DNA of 64,000 bases from positions 19,688,037-19,752,036 of the forward strand of contig NC_060233.1 in NCBI RefSeq assembly GCF_021155775.2. The letters run 5' to 3'. The stretch comes from Neodiprion pinetum. Lineage: Eukaryota; Arthropoda; Insecta; Hymenoptera; Diprionidae. The translations under genes were made by a program, and so were the position numbers. The notes beneath the pieces are model-generated. The model was not told the origin of the DNA, made no database searches, and saw nothing but the letters and a program-made list of their open reading frames with translations. Position 1 is the stretch's first letter. Each line of letters starts with the position of its first letter. Positions 42,934 to 54,480 of this stretch are shown here, piece by piece.

Positions 42934-45325
42934 TTAGCCCTTCTTTCGTACATAGGTATGCCGTGATCGAGCTAGTTTTAACCAGTCTTTCACGGCACAC
43001 GAAACACTGGTTTCGGTTGCATCACCAATTTCCTTCTTGCCAAGAAAGGTTTGTTTCACAGCCTCTGAGAAAAAATACATCAAAAGGAAGGTACAATATC
43101 ACGATATTGATAACTGATAAGGAATAATTTCAATGTAAATTGTGATGAATCTCGAATATATTGGGAAAAAAGTTAACAGTTTGCATAATTTGAATAATAA
43201 TGTGTGAATAATATTGTTTTCACACGATAAATCCAAGTAATAACTGTTTCTCGAAAATTTCATGAATTATTCATTACCGTAAACAGTTTCCATTGTCAAT
43301 GTCTTTTGAAATGAGACTTTGTCCCTCCCTGCCCAATTGAATTGCATCGCTAATTCGTTTGTGAGTAGTGACCTCATTATAGCCAACACACATTGGCGAC
43401 CGCTTGTCCCTCCAATAGAAGCCAGTTTCCCGGTCTGCAACAAAATACTAAAATGAATGAATGTCGAATTGAATTCAAAATATTCTTACTGTTATCAACA
43501 TCGATAACAATTTTGACTAGTTGGAGATTGTCGATTCCTAATATTTTTTCAGCATTTTTTAACGTTAACCCTCTCGATCAGACCGAGACCGATTTCATGT
43601 TGAATGAAAATCTCTCACCATATTGATATTTCGATGGGTGAAAGCAGTTTACCTCAGGGTTTAGGAGTATCTATAAGGCCATCTGACCTTGCTTAATGGA
43701 ACTATGCAGTTAGAACCCTGACCTTGCGACCGATACAGTTTTATGAAGCCTCAAAGTGCGTGTTGCGTAGAAGCAACATACGGTCCGAGAGGGTTAAAAC
43801 GTTACGAACCGCAATTCTGTATGCCTGTAGTAATTTTCATTATTCCTTTGCAGTCAACACATACCGAGCGTATTCTTCAATGAGAGACAACCCCCTCCCT
43901 AGTGCTAAGCCAACTCAGGCACATGACGCGTACGTGAAGTTCGGTCGAGTGGAGACTAACATGGCCACTGGCATTCTATCCCCTCCCGGCCGAGCCTCAT
44001 GTGCCTGTGTTGGTTTGCGCTAGGGAGGGGGTTGGCCCTCATTGAAGAATACGCTCGGTATTAGTACCTATCCGTATGTCATGACATACATATTTTGAAT
44101 ATGATTGCAAGGTCTACTCACTAAATAAGTTCGATGCTCTTCGGATTTCAGGATATTTTCGAGGTTGGAGAAGTCTTCCATGGAGTTAAGAGGAAGTTTT
44201 GGGAATTCGGCTGGTTTCTTTGTTACGTCGATGCTGACTTCCTTCTGTTTTGAGAAGATTTTACGTAGTAGCAGATGGTTTTGTTCAGTGTAGGATTTAA
44301 TGTGTTCTAAATACTGCAGAGTTTTTTCTTCAAAGGTATTCTGTTCGCGTGATGTGGTCGGGGTTGAAGGTTCAAGTTGTGAAAAGGATCTTGATAAGTC
44401 ATATTGCGTGGTAGACCTGATGATCCTACTAGAAATGTTTCTATTTGATGTTTCATATCCAGACAACTGATTCGGTGACTCATGGGAATTATCATTATAC
44501 TGGTGCTGTACGATCTTGTGGGCCAAGTTTTTCTTTGGTGTCTGATTTTTGGTAGATCCTTTGGCTGAGTTAATGTAGCGAGTATTCTTATTACGGTTAG
44601 AAGTCGATTCATCGACTTCGGACGGTGGCAAATTCTCGTCAGCTGAAGAGGTGTAACCTAAACTACTTGAACTTTCACGAGAACGCTTCGTTTTTTTTTT
44701 TTTGTTACTAACGTGTCGATTTTTAGCCTTCTTCTTGTCGGTTTTGTGTTTACGTTTTTTCTTTTGCGGCTCAGGTTCGACATCATCACTGTTCGTAGCT
44801 TCATTCTCGTCCACGTCATTGGTAATATCTTGCTGAGGTATTACAGTGGATTTTTTAGCGATGTTGCGAATTATTCCGGATTCATCGGACGTGCCCAGCT
44901 CCAGTAGGCGCGCCATCGTTGCTTCGGTGTCGTGGTAGTCATCTGTTAGTTAATCAAGGAATATCAATCAATACCGAATGCTCATTGATTAGCAAAATTA
45001 ATCACAAATGTACAATATGATCAAAATATATCGTCGTAACTCTTATCCAAGTGAAAATTAATATGATTGAAACATTCAATCCGTATACAATTGTAAAAAA
45101 AAGTTCTACGTTCCAATAATCACCTCCGGTATGCAGTACTTTGTGAATGGCAAACTTTGGCCATGTTTTTTCATAGGCAGCCTTTGATTTTACAAGTTTT
45201 GTAAAATGATCTTCAGTTTTTGTCCGTGGCCAGTAACATTGGGTGTTGTTTTCGACCAGCCAAAGAACTGGTACCAATGCGCATTCTCTATCTTCGCCAA
45301 CCAAGAATTCAATCACCGCATACAT
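42934..45325 (-). CDS. DUF4806-like transposon-associated gene, four exons, 436 aa
   Basis: Exons 45325-45124, 44942-44122, 43434-43278 and 43064-42934, all with GT...AG junctions and keeping frame over 437 codons. Exon 1 begins MYAVIEFLVGED and has a compact domain ending KVLHTGG. Exon 2 is a long Lys/Ser-rich disordered region with a nuclear-signal-like KKKRKHKTDKKK and ends PLNSMEDFSNLENIL. Exon 3 has IGGTSGRQCVLAIMRSLL. Exon 4 ends WLKLARSRHTYVRKKG. Such proteins occur with TNP2-type transposases in insects; a DNA-binding accessory role is likely but unproven. Exon-exon joins are my inference from splice signals and phase. Confidence 0.72.
43862..44060. mobile_element. hairpin MITE in intron 2 of the DUF4806-like gene
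   Basis: A 199-bp element. Arms of about 65 bp (TACCGAGCGTATTCTTCAAT ... and its inverse at 44041-44060) contain CCCCCTCCCTAG and its complement. TA at both outer ends suggests a Tc1/mariner-type target. It does not touch the exons. Confidence 0.65.
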
Positions 45326-45759
45326 AGTTCTGCAGCACGACTGAGTAAAAACATCGTTAAATGTATCATATTCTCTAGTCTGGTGTATAAATTTATATTT
45401 GATCAAAATTCAAGCACTTTTATTCCACTCTGAGCAAAAAGTGCCAGTTTAAAAGTTTTTAATTAGGACATCAACATAGGAATATGCAAGGTAGTATATA
45501 AGTTAAAAGATGAATCGATCATGAAACATTATGAAGATTTTGGGAACGCATGTCTAACCAATACTTGAACGTCAATGTGACGTACAAAACTATAATAAAT
45601 CAGCTCAAAAGTGATGTTATGAACATATGGTAGAGTTGGGTATATTGGACTACTAGGTAAATTAGACTCGGCATATACGGTATATGGTAATAGGTATACG
45701 ATAATGTTATTTTTTGCTAAACATCTCAATTGAAGCAAACTTTTAATATAAAAGAGATA

Positions 45760-45867
45760 ATGAACCTACGATTCTCGGGAATGTGTGCGAGGTAGACATA
45801 GACATACTATACATGTCTTGAACGAATCCCTCTTCCTCGTACACATTGCCGAGAATCGTAGGTTCAT
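45760..45867. repeat. 108-bp hairpin
   Basis: ATGAACCTACGATTCTCGG at the left and its inverse at the right, with near-perfect arms of about 35 bp, located between the two transposon genes. A small MITE or a regulatory hairpin. Confidence 0.55.
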
Positions 45868-45924
45868 CATCTGTTTTTTGTCGAGAGCTCGTTTCGTTGA
45901 GATGTTTAACAAAAAATAAAAATT

Positions 45925-48003
45925 TTATTTCATTTCGTGTAGTATCGGAGTTACTGCGAAACCATCTTTAAATGGAAGACAGACGAATTTATGTAATATA
46001 TCATCGACGCGATAAGATTTCGCTACGTTGAAACTTCTTACGAAAAAAATCCCTAGTTTGGAAGATTTAATAGGTTTCTGATAAAGGTCTCGCTTGTACT
46101 TGAACGGAGTACCTATAATTCTATATTCTCCGGCAATGAAAAGGATTGATTTGATCACTAATATTTCTGTCCCACAAGCTACTACATTATCCGGCCTTTT
46201 TATTGATATTTTGAATTTTTTCGTTTCCAGAGCCTGACATTCACGAGAATTTCCAATAAATTTGGGTTTAGGAATAAATTTTTCCTGACAATTAGTTTTA
46301 CGAATAGAACTTAGTTCTTCAAGTCGATTACTCAGCTGCTGCAGCGGCAAGCGTTTCGATCGAATAAGTCGTTTCAAATGGCCCAAATGATTTTCATACA
46401 CAAAGCAACTGTATTCTTCTAATGGGCCAAATCGTTCTACGTCGTCTATGACATGCAGCAGCGAATGTACATTATATACGACAAAGTTTTGTCCGTATAT
46501 CTTAGCACCTTGAGTAACGAATTTTTCGATCATATCTTGCGCGATGTTTCGAAAACGCGAGAACAAGGCTGTATTCGATAGAATATACACGGCGGCAGAC
46601 AATAATAAAAAATGTTTGTACTTTTTTCGATCTAGCACATCCCGCATTACAACAGGGCCGGAATATAACAAGAAAAATCTAAATTCTGTCGCTTTCCATC
46701 GATGCAAATCCAAAAATCCACGGGGCTTTCGAGGAAACTCTGCCGGAACATATCGCGCCAATAGTTTCATTATACGTTCAATTTCTAACAAAATATCCTT
46801 AGACAATTTGCAATCACGTGAAGCCTCGACCCAGTATTTAAGGAGCAACCTCTTCAAAATTCCCAGGTAGATTAAATGCATGGGATCTAAAGGAAATTGG
46901 GAGACTAGTCCCACGTAAAGATCTAAAAGAGGCGAACGTCCTTTAACGTGACGATCGTTTTCACTAGGTGCAACAAAATCACTATCTTTTCGCTTCTGGA
47001 ATTCGGTGTCACATGGATAACACAGTTTACGGTTGAGATGAACTGCGCGAATCTTACACCTCTCGCAAGCATCCTTACCCGAATGTCCTAAACACATTTT
47101 CAACATAGATCTCGCGGGCGCGTCACACGCGAATAAACCAACTCTGACAAAGTATTTGGTGCCATTAAACTCAAAACCATTGGTGCTTAAACGTGACGTT
47201 TCTTTAATTAAATCTCGTAAATATGAAGATAGTGGCATCGGTTTACCCGTACCATAATAAACACCAATTACAAATGGGCTATCATCGATCATTGAAATAC
47301 TGCGTCCCAAAATTGGCCAAAATGATGTTCCGCTACTTTTATAAACGGGAATCCCATCAATATTAAAATCAACTCGCAACGTATGTTCAGGTGACAGTCC
47401 TTTTTTGAGACCTGACTCGAGTTTTTGTCTCAAGCATTTCTCCAAACCGAAATAACACATTTCTCCGTTGTCTAAATTTAACGTTTCAATACGTCGTGAC
47501 GTGTGAAGTAGAGTCCTAGCACTTAAGGGTAAGATAGGATGTGCTGGTTTCAATAATGCTAGCAATTGATCGATCGCGTTATGTGTGATGTTATTTGAAG
47601 ATGCCCAGTCGCGCAAATTTTCAACAAAGTTCGTTTCATCATCTAAATGCACTTCATCGCTGACGGAACTTGAATTATCTTCAGAACTGTACAACGTAGC
47701 TTTGATGCTATCTATGTCACTTTCGATGTCTTTGAAATCTTTATTATCGCGGTTCGAATTAGAGTTTTCTTCATTCTGTTCATTACTTTGATGGATATGA
47801 TCAACATCATAATCGCTATCTATAGAGTGCACATATTCTCCGATACAAGACACATGTTCATGACTAGCATCTTTTAATTGTGATTTCGTAAGGTGCTCGA
47901 GTGCACAATTATTGCCTGCAATACTCAGTAATACTTTACGAGTATTTATAGCTGTTTTGCGACGCAAATGTCGTTTACTCAGAACTTTTAAATCATGAGG
48001 CAT
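45925..48003 (-). CDS. TNP2-like transposase, 692 aa, intact
   Basis: A single uninterrupted frame from ATG at 48003. The N-terminal third is acidic and Ser/Asn-rich. The core has RVDFNIDGIPVYKSSGTSFW (acidic residue of the catalytic set), CDAPARSMLKM and CERC, then FPLDPMHLIYLGILKRLL, RFFLLYSGPVVM and HSLLHVIDDVERFGPLEEY followed by FVYENHLGHLKRLI. These blocks recur in TNP2-like transposases of insect CMC-type elements. Length is typical of a full protein. Being intact inside decayed hosts it points to a more recent arrival. Confidence 0.8.
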   Translation of the reverse strand: MPHDLKVLSKRHLRRKTAINTRKVLLSIAGNNCALEHLTKSQLKDASHEHVSCIGEYVHSIDSDYDVDHIHQSNEQNEENSNSNRDNKDFKDIESDIDSIKATLYSSEDNSSSVSDEVHLDDETNFVENLRDWASSNNITHNAIDQLLALLKPAHPILPLSARTLLHTSRRIETLNLDNGEMCYFGLEKCLRQKLESGLKKGLSPEHTLRVDFNIDGIPVYKSSGTSFWPILGRSISMIDDSPFVIGVYYGTGKPMPLSSYLRDLIKETSRLSTNGFEFNGTKYFVRVGLFACDAPARSMLKMCLGHSGKDACERCKIRAVHLNRKLCYPCDTEFQKRKDSDFVAPSENDRHVKGRSPLLDLYVGLVSQFPLDPMHLIYLGILKRLLLKYWVEASRDCKLSKDILLEIERIMKLLARYVPAEFPRKPRGFLDLHRWKATEFRFFLLYSGPVVMRDVLDRKKYKHFLLLSAAVYILSNTALFSRFRNIAQDMIEKFVTQGAKIYGQNFVVYNVHSLLHVIDDVERFGPLEEYSCFVYENHLGHLKRLIRSKRLPLQQLSNRLEELSSIRKTNCQEKFIPKPKFIGNSRECQALETKKFKISIKRPDNVVACGTEILVIKSILFIAGEYRIIGTPFKYKRDLYQKPIKSSKLGIFFVRSFNVAKSYRVDDILHKFVCLPFKDGFAVTPILHEMK

Positions 48004-48140
48004 GTTATAAAACTAAATAATAATACACACCAGACAAGAAATGATGTACGCTTTAACGTGCTTGCCTTATTTGTCGTAAATATCCGCACACCACTCTGAA
48101 AACTAAAAGTTAAATGAACCTAATGAACGTAGTACGTGAG

Positions 48141-48951
48141 TCAATACAGAAGATTCATAGCAATAAAGCTTTTACACGAGTTAGCGCAACAATTTATATA
48201 AAATTTTATTGAAAATTAAGTAATTTGATCAAAAATGCTGTTTCGTGTATATTTTCTTGGATTTGGGCTAAATAAATATTAAAAAGGCATTTGTAGCCGA
48301 ACAATTTTGTAAACACGAATAAAAAACGTGGTCAGCTACCCATCGAACGTATATAATACGCAGGTAATGAGTAGTTTCATTCTATTGGATTTGACTCTGA
48401 CATTTACCGATAAACGCATAGTATACTCATGATTTACGTTCAGTAGTAGGAATCGTGATATATTTCAGGACTAGATAGTACTGTTACTAATATTATTATT
48501 CTATAGTACTTATAGTTCTATGTATCGCTATTTATTGTTACTACAAATTAAACAAGATCGTAGTTTAACGTTGAACCAATTCTGGGCCGATGTCCTGCTT
48601 ATATTCTAATACTTTTCGAATAGTATATCATGACGCCTACTACTGAACGTAAATCATGAGTATACTATACGTTTATCGGTAAAGATCAAAGTCAAATCCA
48701 ATGGAATAAAATTACTTGTTACGAATTTCCTGCGTATTATATACGTTTGATGGGTAGATGACCACTATTTTTACCAGTGTTTACAAAATTATTCAGGTGC
48801 AAATCCCTTTTTAATATTTATTCAGCCCAAATCCAAGAAAATATACACAAAACAGAATTTTGGATCAAAATACATAATTTTTAATAAACCTCTATATAAG
48901 TTGTTGCACTAACTGGTGAAAAAGCTTTATTGCTACGGATCTTCTCTATTG
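48141..48951. repeat. 800-bp imperfect inverted repeat
   Basis: Arms about 48141-48470 and 48600-48951 pair over roughly 330 bp. Matching words are AATAAAGCTTTTACAC with its partner near 48925, and CATGATTTACGTTCAGTAG (48429-48447) with CTACTGAACGTAAATCATG (48640-48658). Non-coding; a foldback MITE or part of the transposon's own 5' region upstream of the transposase. Confidence 0.65.
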
Positions 48952-50796
48952 TCTCTATTGTCTAACATGACCGTCTTCTTCTGATGGATAATAATTGTTA
49001 TTTTCAATTGAAGGGAAAAGAAAATAAAAAATATTGTCAAAATAATATTTCTGTGATTTCGATGGCACAGAAATATTTACGTGGCTGTATTACTATACTT
49101 TGTTACTTTGGAAGATGCTACGAGTTCATATGTATGTTATAGATATGTTGAAACGGTATCTAAAAAAATAATAAACACGAAACCGATTTCAAACAATACA
49201 GAGCAAAAGTTACTAATAACCGCATGATCACATGGGATGATTATTAACATGAAGTTTTCCTCAAATTCGACAAGAACTAATATAATTAACCTATAATATA
49301 CGTATCATAGTAAACTTAACACATATAAATAACGTTTAAAAACAGTTCAAAAATATTCATGAACGTTATATAATAAACAATAAACTATTCCATATTTTTA
49401 TGGTACATCGTTTGGTTTAGAGAAAAAGACGCAGAACATTACACATAGTTTCTTTTGAAGAAAGAAAAGAAAGGAAAGAAAAAAATACAGAAGAGACAGA
49501 ATTTGAGTTGCAAAACACATTATTTTTTCAACCAAGAATGCTCGATGTATTAAGACAAAATACCACCATATTTGGAAAAATATGTAGTTGTACTTACCAG
49601 CGTTATTTAATGACGAATTTGCTTCTTCCGTCTAGGCCGCAGATTAACAATAGCTTCTCACCTTTTTTGCTACACGATCACCGATCGATCCGAGCACCTC
49701 CGCATTCGGTTGACGAATAACGCCATAACCAGCGCCTGAGGCCAGTTGCAAGGGTGGGGATGAATATAGGCTCCCAGACAAAGACAAAGATAGAGGAGAC
49801 GCAAGAGCGACAGAGAGATCGTGCCCAAAAGGGAATCAACTTTGCCATATATGCCCGTGTTATTCCGAGCTGTCCTTGTCTTACCACTCGCTATACTTAC
49901 ACTTACTGTATGAATGCGCGGTCCATGGGATAAGTTCTGTCTCTACATATAATTATTGCGCTCTTACTCTAGCTTGCAGCGTTACCGACGCTGACGCACC
50001 AGAGCAGGAGAATAATATATCAGTAGTGACACAATGTATAACGCACAGAACTCCGATAAAATAGCGCGAAAAATAAACGTACAAACGACGTTAAAAATGC
50101 GACAGGATATGATGAACGCTTGTTTTAGCAAGTACTCATACAAGATATTGAAGTCTTGACGTAATTCGTGCCAAATAATGAGATTTAATATATTATAATA
50201 TGATAACCAATATTGTGAAATAATTATAAAAATGTACAATAAATTATTATTCTTGGTACGAAATTATTCACGTTTCGGACACTTCTTTATTCTCTTCCTT
50301 TTATTGGTTATATCTATGTTCCATGCACCGGTAAATGAATACAAGATCAGTGTTCAGCTTTAGTTACCACATAATATTGGCATCAAAATAACGGGTAATT
50401 AAAGTCCATTTTTCGGAAACTAATTATAAGATAATCAACTGATTTGGCCACCGCTTGGCATCAGGCGGTTCCGCATACATGAATACTAAAAGTGCGTTCA
50501 TAATCTGAATATTGTACTCAACGTTGAATTTTCCTCAATCGTGTTGAAGTAAAACAAGTATGAACCCATTTGATCAAATATACATATTATACAATTCAAT
50601 GTATCTTGAAAATAGTCCGATATTGAATAAATTTCATAAACGGTTATTGAACGTAGATCACAAGTAGCAGTAAAACGTGAACAATAATCGTTGAAAAAAT
50701 ACGTTCATCAAACGATGAATATATTTCTGTGCAATAGTGGAAAACCGCAATAATTAAGCGCTTAATTGGGGTTGCTGGTAGTTGTATGATGAATGT

Positions 50797-50800
<4 letters not shown>
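48952..50800. other. non-coding interior of the DNA transposon
   Basis: AT-rich with no gene. A small palindrome AATATTTCTGTG/CACAGAAATATT lies at 49045-49078. A segment at 50635-50790 (GTAGATCA, AAACGT, GTTGCTGG, GTTGT words) is repeated at 51815-51985, one copy on each side of the palindromic MITE. Confidence 0.5.

Positions 50801-50841
<41 letters not shown>
50801..50841. repeat. TA microsatellite
   Basis: About twenty TA dinucleotides directly left of the palindromic MITE, continuing for a few units on its right side (51765-51780). It is the insertion target. Confidence 0.85.
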
Positions 50842-50842
<1 letters not shown>

Positions 50843-51764
50843 GGTGTGTCGAAAATGAACTTTTTTTTTTCTTCGCTCCTACCACTCAAAACTTTAGGTT
50901 TTGACATTAAAGAGGTCCTCGTTCAAGGAGGGCGCTGTAGCTTGAAGTTTAGAAGTCGCTCAACGAGGATTTAGGTTTCCCATCTAATTAACACGTAAAA
51001 AATATTGTTTTTCGTTCAAAATGATGTCAGGCATCCAAAAAATTGGCGATTTCTGTGCTTCTTGGCTTATTTGAAAGCATGACTCATCCCCTAAACGATG
51101 ATAGGTCGTTTTTCGACTTACCTTGTACCAATTTTTTTTACGCCACTTTTCGACCACAATAGTCACTTTTTCAAGTTTACAAAGTCTCCAATGTATCAAT
51201 GAGTTCAAAATGAATTGCTACAAGTATTGATTCTTGATTCGAATATAAATAACCAATTCCAAAAATTAGTGAAACATACAAAATTTCTCAAAATAAACAT
51301 GGTTTTTTGAATAAAATTGAAGATACGGAATTTACCAATTTTTAGAATTGGTTATTTATATTCGAATCAAGAATCAATACTTGTAGCAATTCATTTTGGA
51401 CTCATTGATACCTTGGAGACTTTGTAAACTTGAAAAAGTGACTATTGTGGTCGAAAAGTGGCGTAAAAAAAAATTGGAACAAGGTAAGTCGAAAAACGAC
51501 CTATCATCGTTTAGGGGATGAGTCATGCTTTCAAATAAGCCAAGAAATACAGACATCGCCAATTTTATGGTTGCCTGACATCATTTTGAACGAAAAACAA
51601 TATTTTTTACGTGTTAATTAGATGGGAAACCTAAATCCTCGTTGAGCGACTTCTAAACTTCAAGCTACAGCGCCCTCCTTGAACGAGGACCTCTTTAATG
51701 TCAAAACCTAAAGTTTTGAGTGGTAGGAGCGAAGAAAAAAAAAAAGTTCATTTTCGACACACCC
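50842..51764. mobile_element. 923-bp near-perfect palindromic MITE, TA target
   Basis: Begins GGGTGTGTCGAAAATGAAC and ends with its exact inverse. Arms of about 430 bp are almost identical, with a loop of about 60 bp near 51285-51345. TA flanks both ends. The frames on either arm are mirror by-products. Arm identity so high implies recent origin or arm-to-arm conversion. Confidence 0.85.
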
Positions 51765-52346
51765 TAATATATATATATATAGATGTTGTAGACACCAAGA
51801 TTGAAAATGAATTTCATAAACGTCTATCACGCGTAGATCAGAAATACCAATAAAACGTACATTATAATAGTCGAAGATATACGTTCATAAAACAATCAAT
51901 ATACTGCTGTGCAATGGTGAATAGGAAGTATGATAAACGTCTAATTAAAGTTGCTGGCAGTTGTGTCATGAATGAATATTATATGTTGTGATTACCAAAA
52001 TCATAAACGAATTTCGTGAACGTTAATAGCTCGTAATTTGTAAATTCAAATGAAACGATTCTGATAAAACGTTGAAAGATGGAGTACCAACATCGTTAAA
52101 CATATAAGTTTTAAACGATTTTCGTACGAATAATGAACAAATATACTATACGTTGCTTTTGCTATAATAATACGTATTTTAAACTTCTGTATAATGAAAT
52201 ACGCATAATAAACAGAGTAATCATACGAATAATATCCATCCGAAATATTACAGTATATGTGATACGGTTGAATTTTATACTTATACCATTATTAAACGAC
52301 TTCGACGTTTCATATACGAAATTTATACTGGTGTGTGTTTATTGGG

Positions 52347-53184
52347 GACGCTTACCCGCTACCAAATATCGTCGATATCCTAGATCAGCTAGGCTCCGCA
52401 AAATATTTCTCAACGTTTGACCTGGCTTTCGGGTTCCAACAAATTCCAATGCATCCCGATCACAGCGCAAAGACCGCTTTTTCGACTCCTCACGGCCGTT
52501 TCGAGTATACTGGAATGCCATTCGACTTAAAAAATGCCCCATCCACCTTTCAACATCTAATAGATCAGGTTTTATCGGGATAAGAGGGTACAGATATGTT
52601 TGTCTATTTGAATGACATAGTCATTTACTCCCGATTCTTGGAGAAGCACGAAACCAGATTTCGGAAACTCATAAAGAGATTGTCTGATGTGGGACTAACC
52701 CTGCAGCCAGATAAATGGGAATTTCTCCGTAAAGAAGTAGCATACCTAGGTCACATCGTCACTCAAAGTGGAGTGAAACCTAATCCGGAGAAGATATCAG
52801 CAATAAAAAACTACCAAGTTTCCAAGAATCCTCAACAGATTGAACAATTTTCAGGCTTGATGGGCTACTACCAAAGACTCATTCCTAACCTTTCCAAAAA
52901 TTGCTAGACCTATTCATAATTTGCTAAAGAAGAATAGCCCTTTCCTATGGACAGCAGAACATCAGCTTACTTTCGAAACTCTACGCGATAGTCTGTGTCG
53001 AGAACCGATACTGCAGTATCCAGACTTCGAAAAACCCTTCGTTCTAACAACCGATGCTTCAAAGTATGCAATAGGAGCAACACTTAGTCAAGACAAAGGT
53101 GGCGAGGATTTACCAATCGCGTATGCATCGAGGGTGTTACAAAAGGCCGAAATCAATTACTCGGTGTCTGAAGAAGAATTCTGA
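52347..53184 (+). pseudogene. reverse transcriptase (C-terminal) and RNase H start
   Basis: Continues from 42058: AYPLPNIVDILDQLG, FSTFDLAFGFQQIPM, TGMPFDLKNAPSTFQ. The catalytic YxDD reads VYLNDIVIY, so one Asp is Asn. Stops at 52580 and 52905. RNase H starts PFVLTTDASKYAIGATLSQ and reaches the TGA at 53182-53184. Sequence order matches gypsy pol. Confidence 0.85.
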
Positions 53185-53430
53185 GCAGTCGTTTATGCCG
53201 TCAAATATTTTCGTTCTTACCTTTACGGTACAACCTTCACTCTGGTAACAGACCACGAACCACTAAAGTGGATCAAAAACGTACGAGACCCATCTTCTCG
53301 TTTAATGCACTGGAGACTGAAGTTGGAAGAATATTCGTTCGTCACAAAACATAAAAACGGAATAGCGAACTCCAACGCAGACGCACTTTCCAGAAAACCA
53401 CCCGTCGACTCTTTCCGAATTCTACCTATT
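53185..53430 (+). pseudogene. RNase H C-terminal part
   Basis: After the TGA the same frame continues AVVYAVKYFRSYLYGTTFTL, TDHEPLKWI, MHWRLKLEEYSF and NSNADALSRKP, the standard end of gypsy RNase H. From here the frame stays open into an insert that ordinary gypsy elements lack. Confidence 0.8.
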
Positions 53431-53466
53431 ACTTCAAAACGGCCACGACCCGATACAGAATGCTCA

Positions 53467-53700
53467 TCTACTCATGCCCACAAGCCCGCCAAAGTAGCTC
53501 ACCAACACCCAACACGTGCTCGCGAACCAGATACGCCATCTCCGTCTACCAGCGCTCACAAACTCACCAAAATTGCTCACCATCACGCAACACGTGCTCG
53601 CAAACCGGATACGCCATCTTCATCTACCGGCGCTCACAAGCGAATGAAACATGTAGACCAGCACCCAATACGAGCGTGTGGATCTGCACACGAATCCATC
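53467..53700 (+). repeat. three 78-bp coding repeats in pol linker
   Basis: Units start at 53467, 53545 and 53623 with exact 78-bp spacing, each coding 26 residues of the type AHKPAKVAHQHPTRAREPDT. They form a basic His/Arg-rich linker between RNase H and the first macro domain. Confidence 0.8.
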
Positions 53701-53959
53701 AGCCCTTCCCCACGAAGACGAAACAAAGCATTACAAGACACTTCGACTTCTACTGTTACCTCTGACTCAAGTGCCAGTATAATTGACAATAGCAGCGCAA
53801 CGGAGGCACTGATCGTAGTCGATAAAACGATCAAGCAAACTACGGAACGAGTTCAACCGCTCACCTCATCTAAATCAAACCAGAACTCCGGTAAGCCCCA
53901 GGGTCGTAGTAGTAAAATACGTCAAGAACAGTACGACACACTGAATAAGCCGACACCCG

Positions 53960-54480
53960 AAGCCACTACCAGTAAAGGACGAAATTACGCCCCTCGATTC
54001 ACGGAATTCGTAACAGATCTCAACCACCTACCATTAACGCATAGTAAATTTATTCAAGAGATACGCGCCAATCTCCTCGACAGACAAGATAACCTAGCCC
54101 ACTGTATCTCGGCAGACTGCAAGACATCACGAGGAGTCGCGGGACAACTAATCAATAGGAAAATAATCACCCAAGATCAACTACAACAACTAGACCCTGA
54201 AGTAACGAACGTCTTGACACTGCCACATGGTAACCGCCTCATTTGCAATCTAGTAACCAAAAAATACCACTAACAGAAACCAATTGTAGAAACACTGTTT
54301 AACGCCCTAGTAAATCTAAAGAATTGCTTAGAACAAGACAAAGTCAAATCGCTCTCGAATCCAAGACTAGGCTGCGGCTTAGATAAGTTAGACTGAACCT
54401 TGTTAATCGGATGATTCATTACATATTTAAAGACTCCAACATAACGATCACAATTTGTAATTATCGAAACCCGACTTATG
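53960..54480 (+). pseudogene. macro domain 1 within pol (TARG1/OARD1-like)
   Basis: In the same frame as RNase H. The fold runs FIQEIRANLLDRQDNLAHCI with SADCKTSRGVAGQLINRK (adenine-binding Asp and Gly-rich loop), then RLICNLVTKKYH, a stop at 54271-54273, then ETLFNALVNLKNCL and SNPRLGCGLDKLD. GCGLD is the signature that carries the catalytic Asp in TARG1-type ADP-ribosyl hydrolases. Two or more in-frame stops and a late shift make it a pseudogene now. Known family activity: removal or binding of ADP-ribose on proteins or nucleic acids. Confidence 0.78.

Larger units (their letters stand above)
42059..52346. mobile_element. 10.3-kb DNA transposon with TNP2-like transposase (CMC/EnSpm-like)
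   Basis: The ends are inverted: CCCAATAAACA...CCAGTATA at the left and the same, inverted, at the right. GA on both sides (42057-42058, 52347-52348) exactly restores the reverse transcriptase codons when the element is left out, so the boundaries are firm. Two genes read leftward: a 692-aa transposase (48003-45925) and a four-exon DUF4806-like gene (45325-42934). Ends carry many short AACGTTT-type subterminal words. Short target duplication plus a TNP2-like protein fits the CMC/EnSpm superfamily. Confidence 0.82.

Noticed and set aside
50984..51562. Two short proteins on the minus strand of the palindrome
   Set aside because: They are mirror images produced by the inverted arms and change phase between arms.
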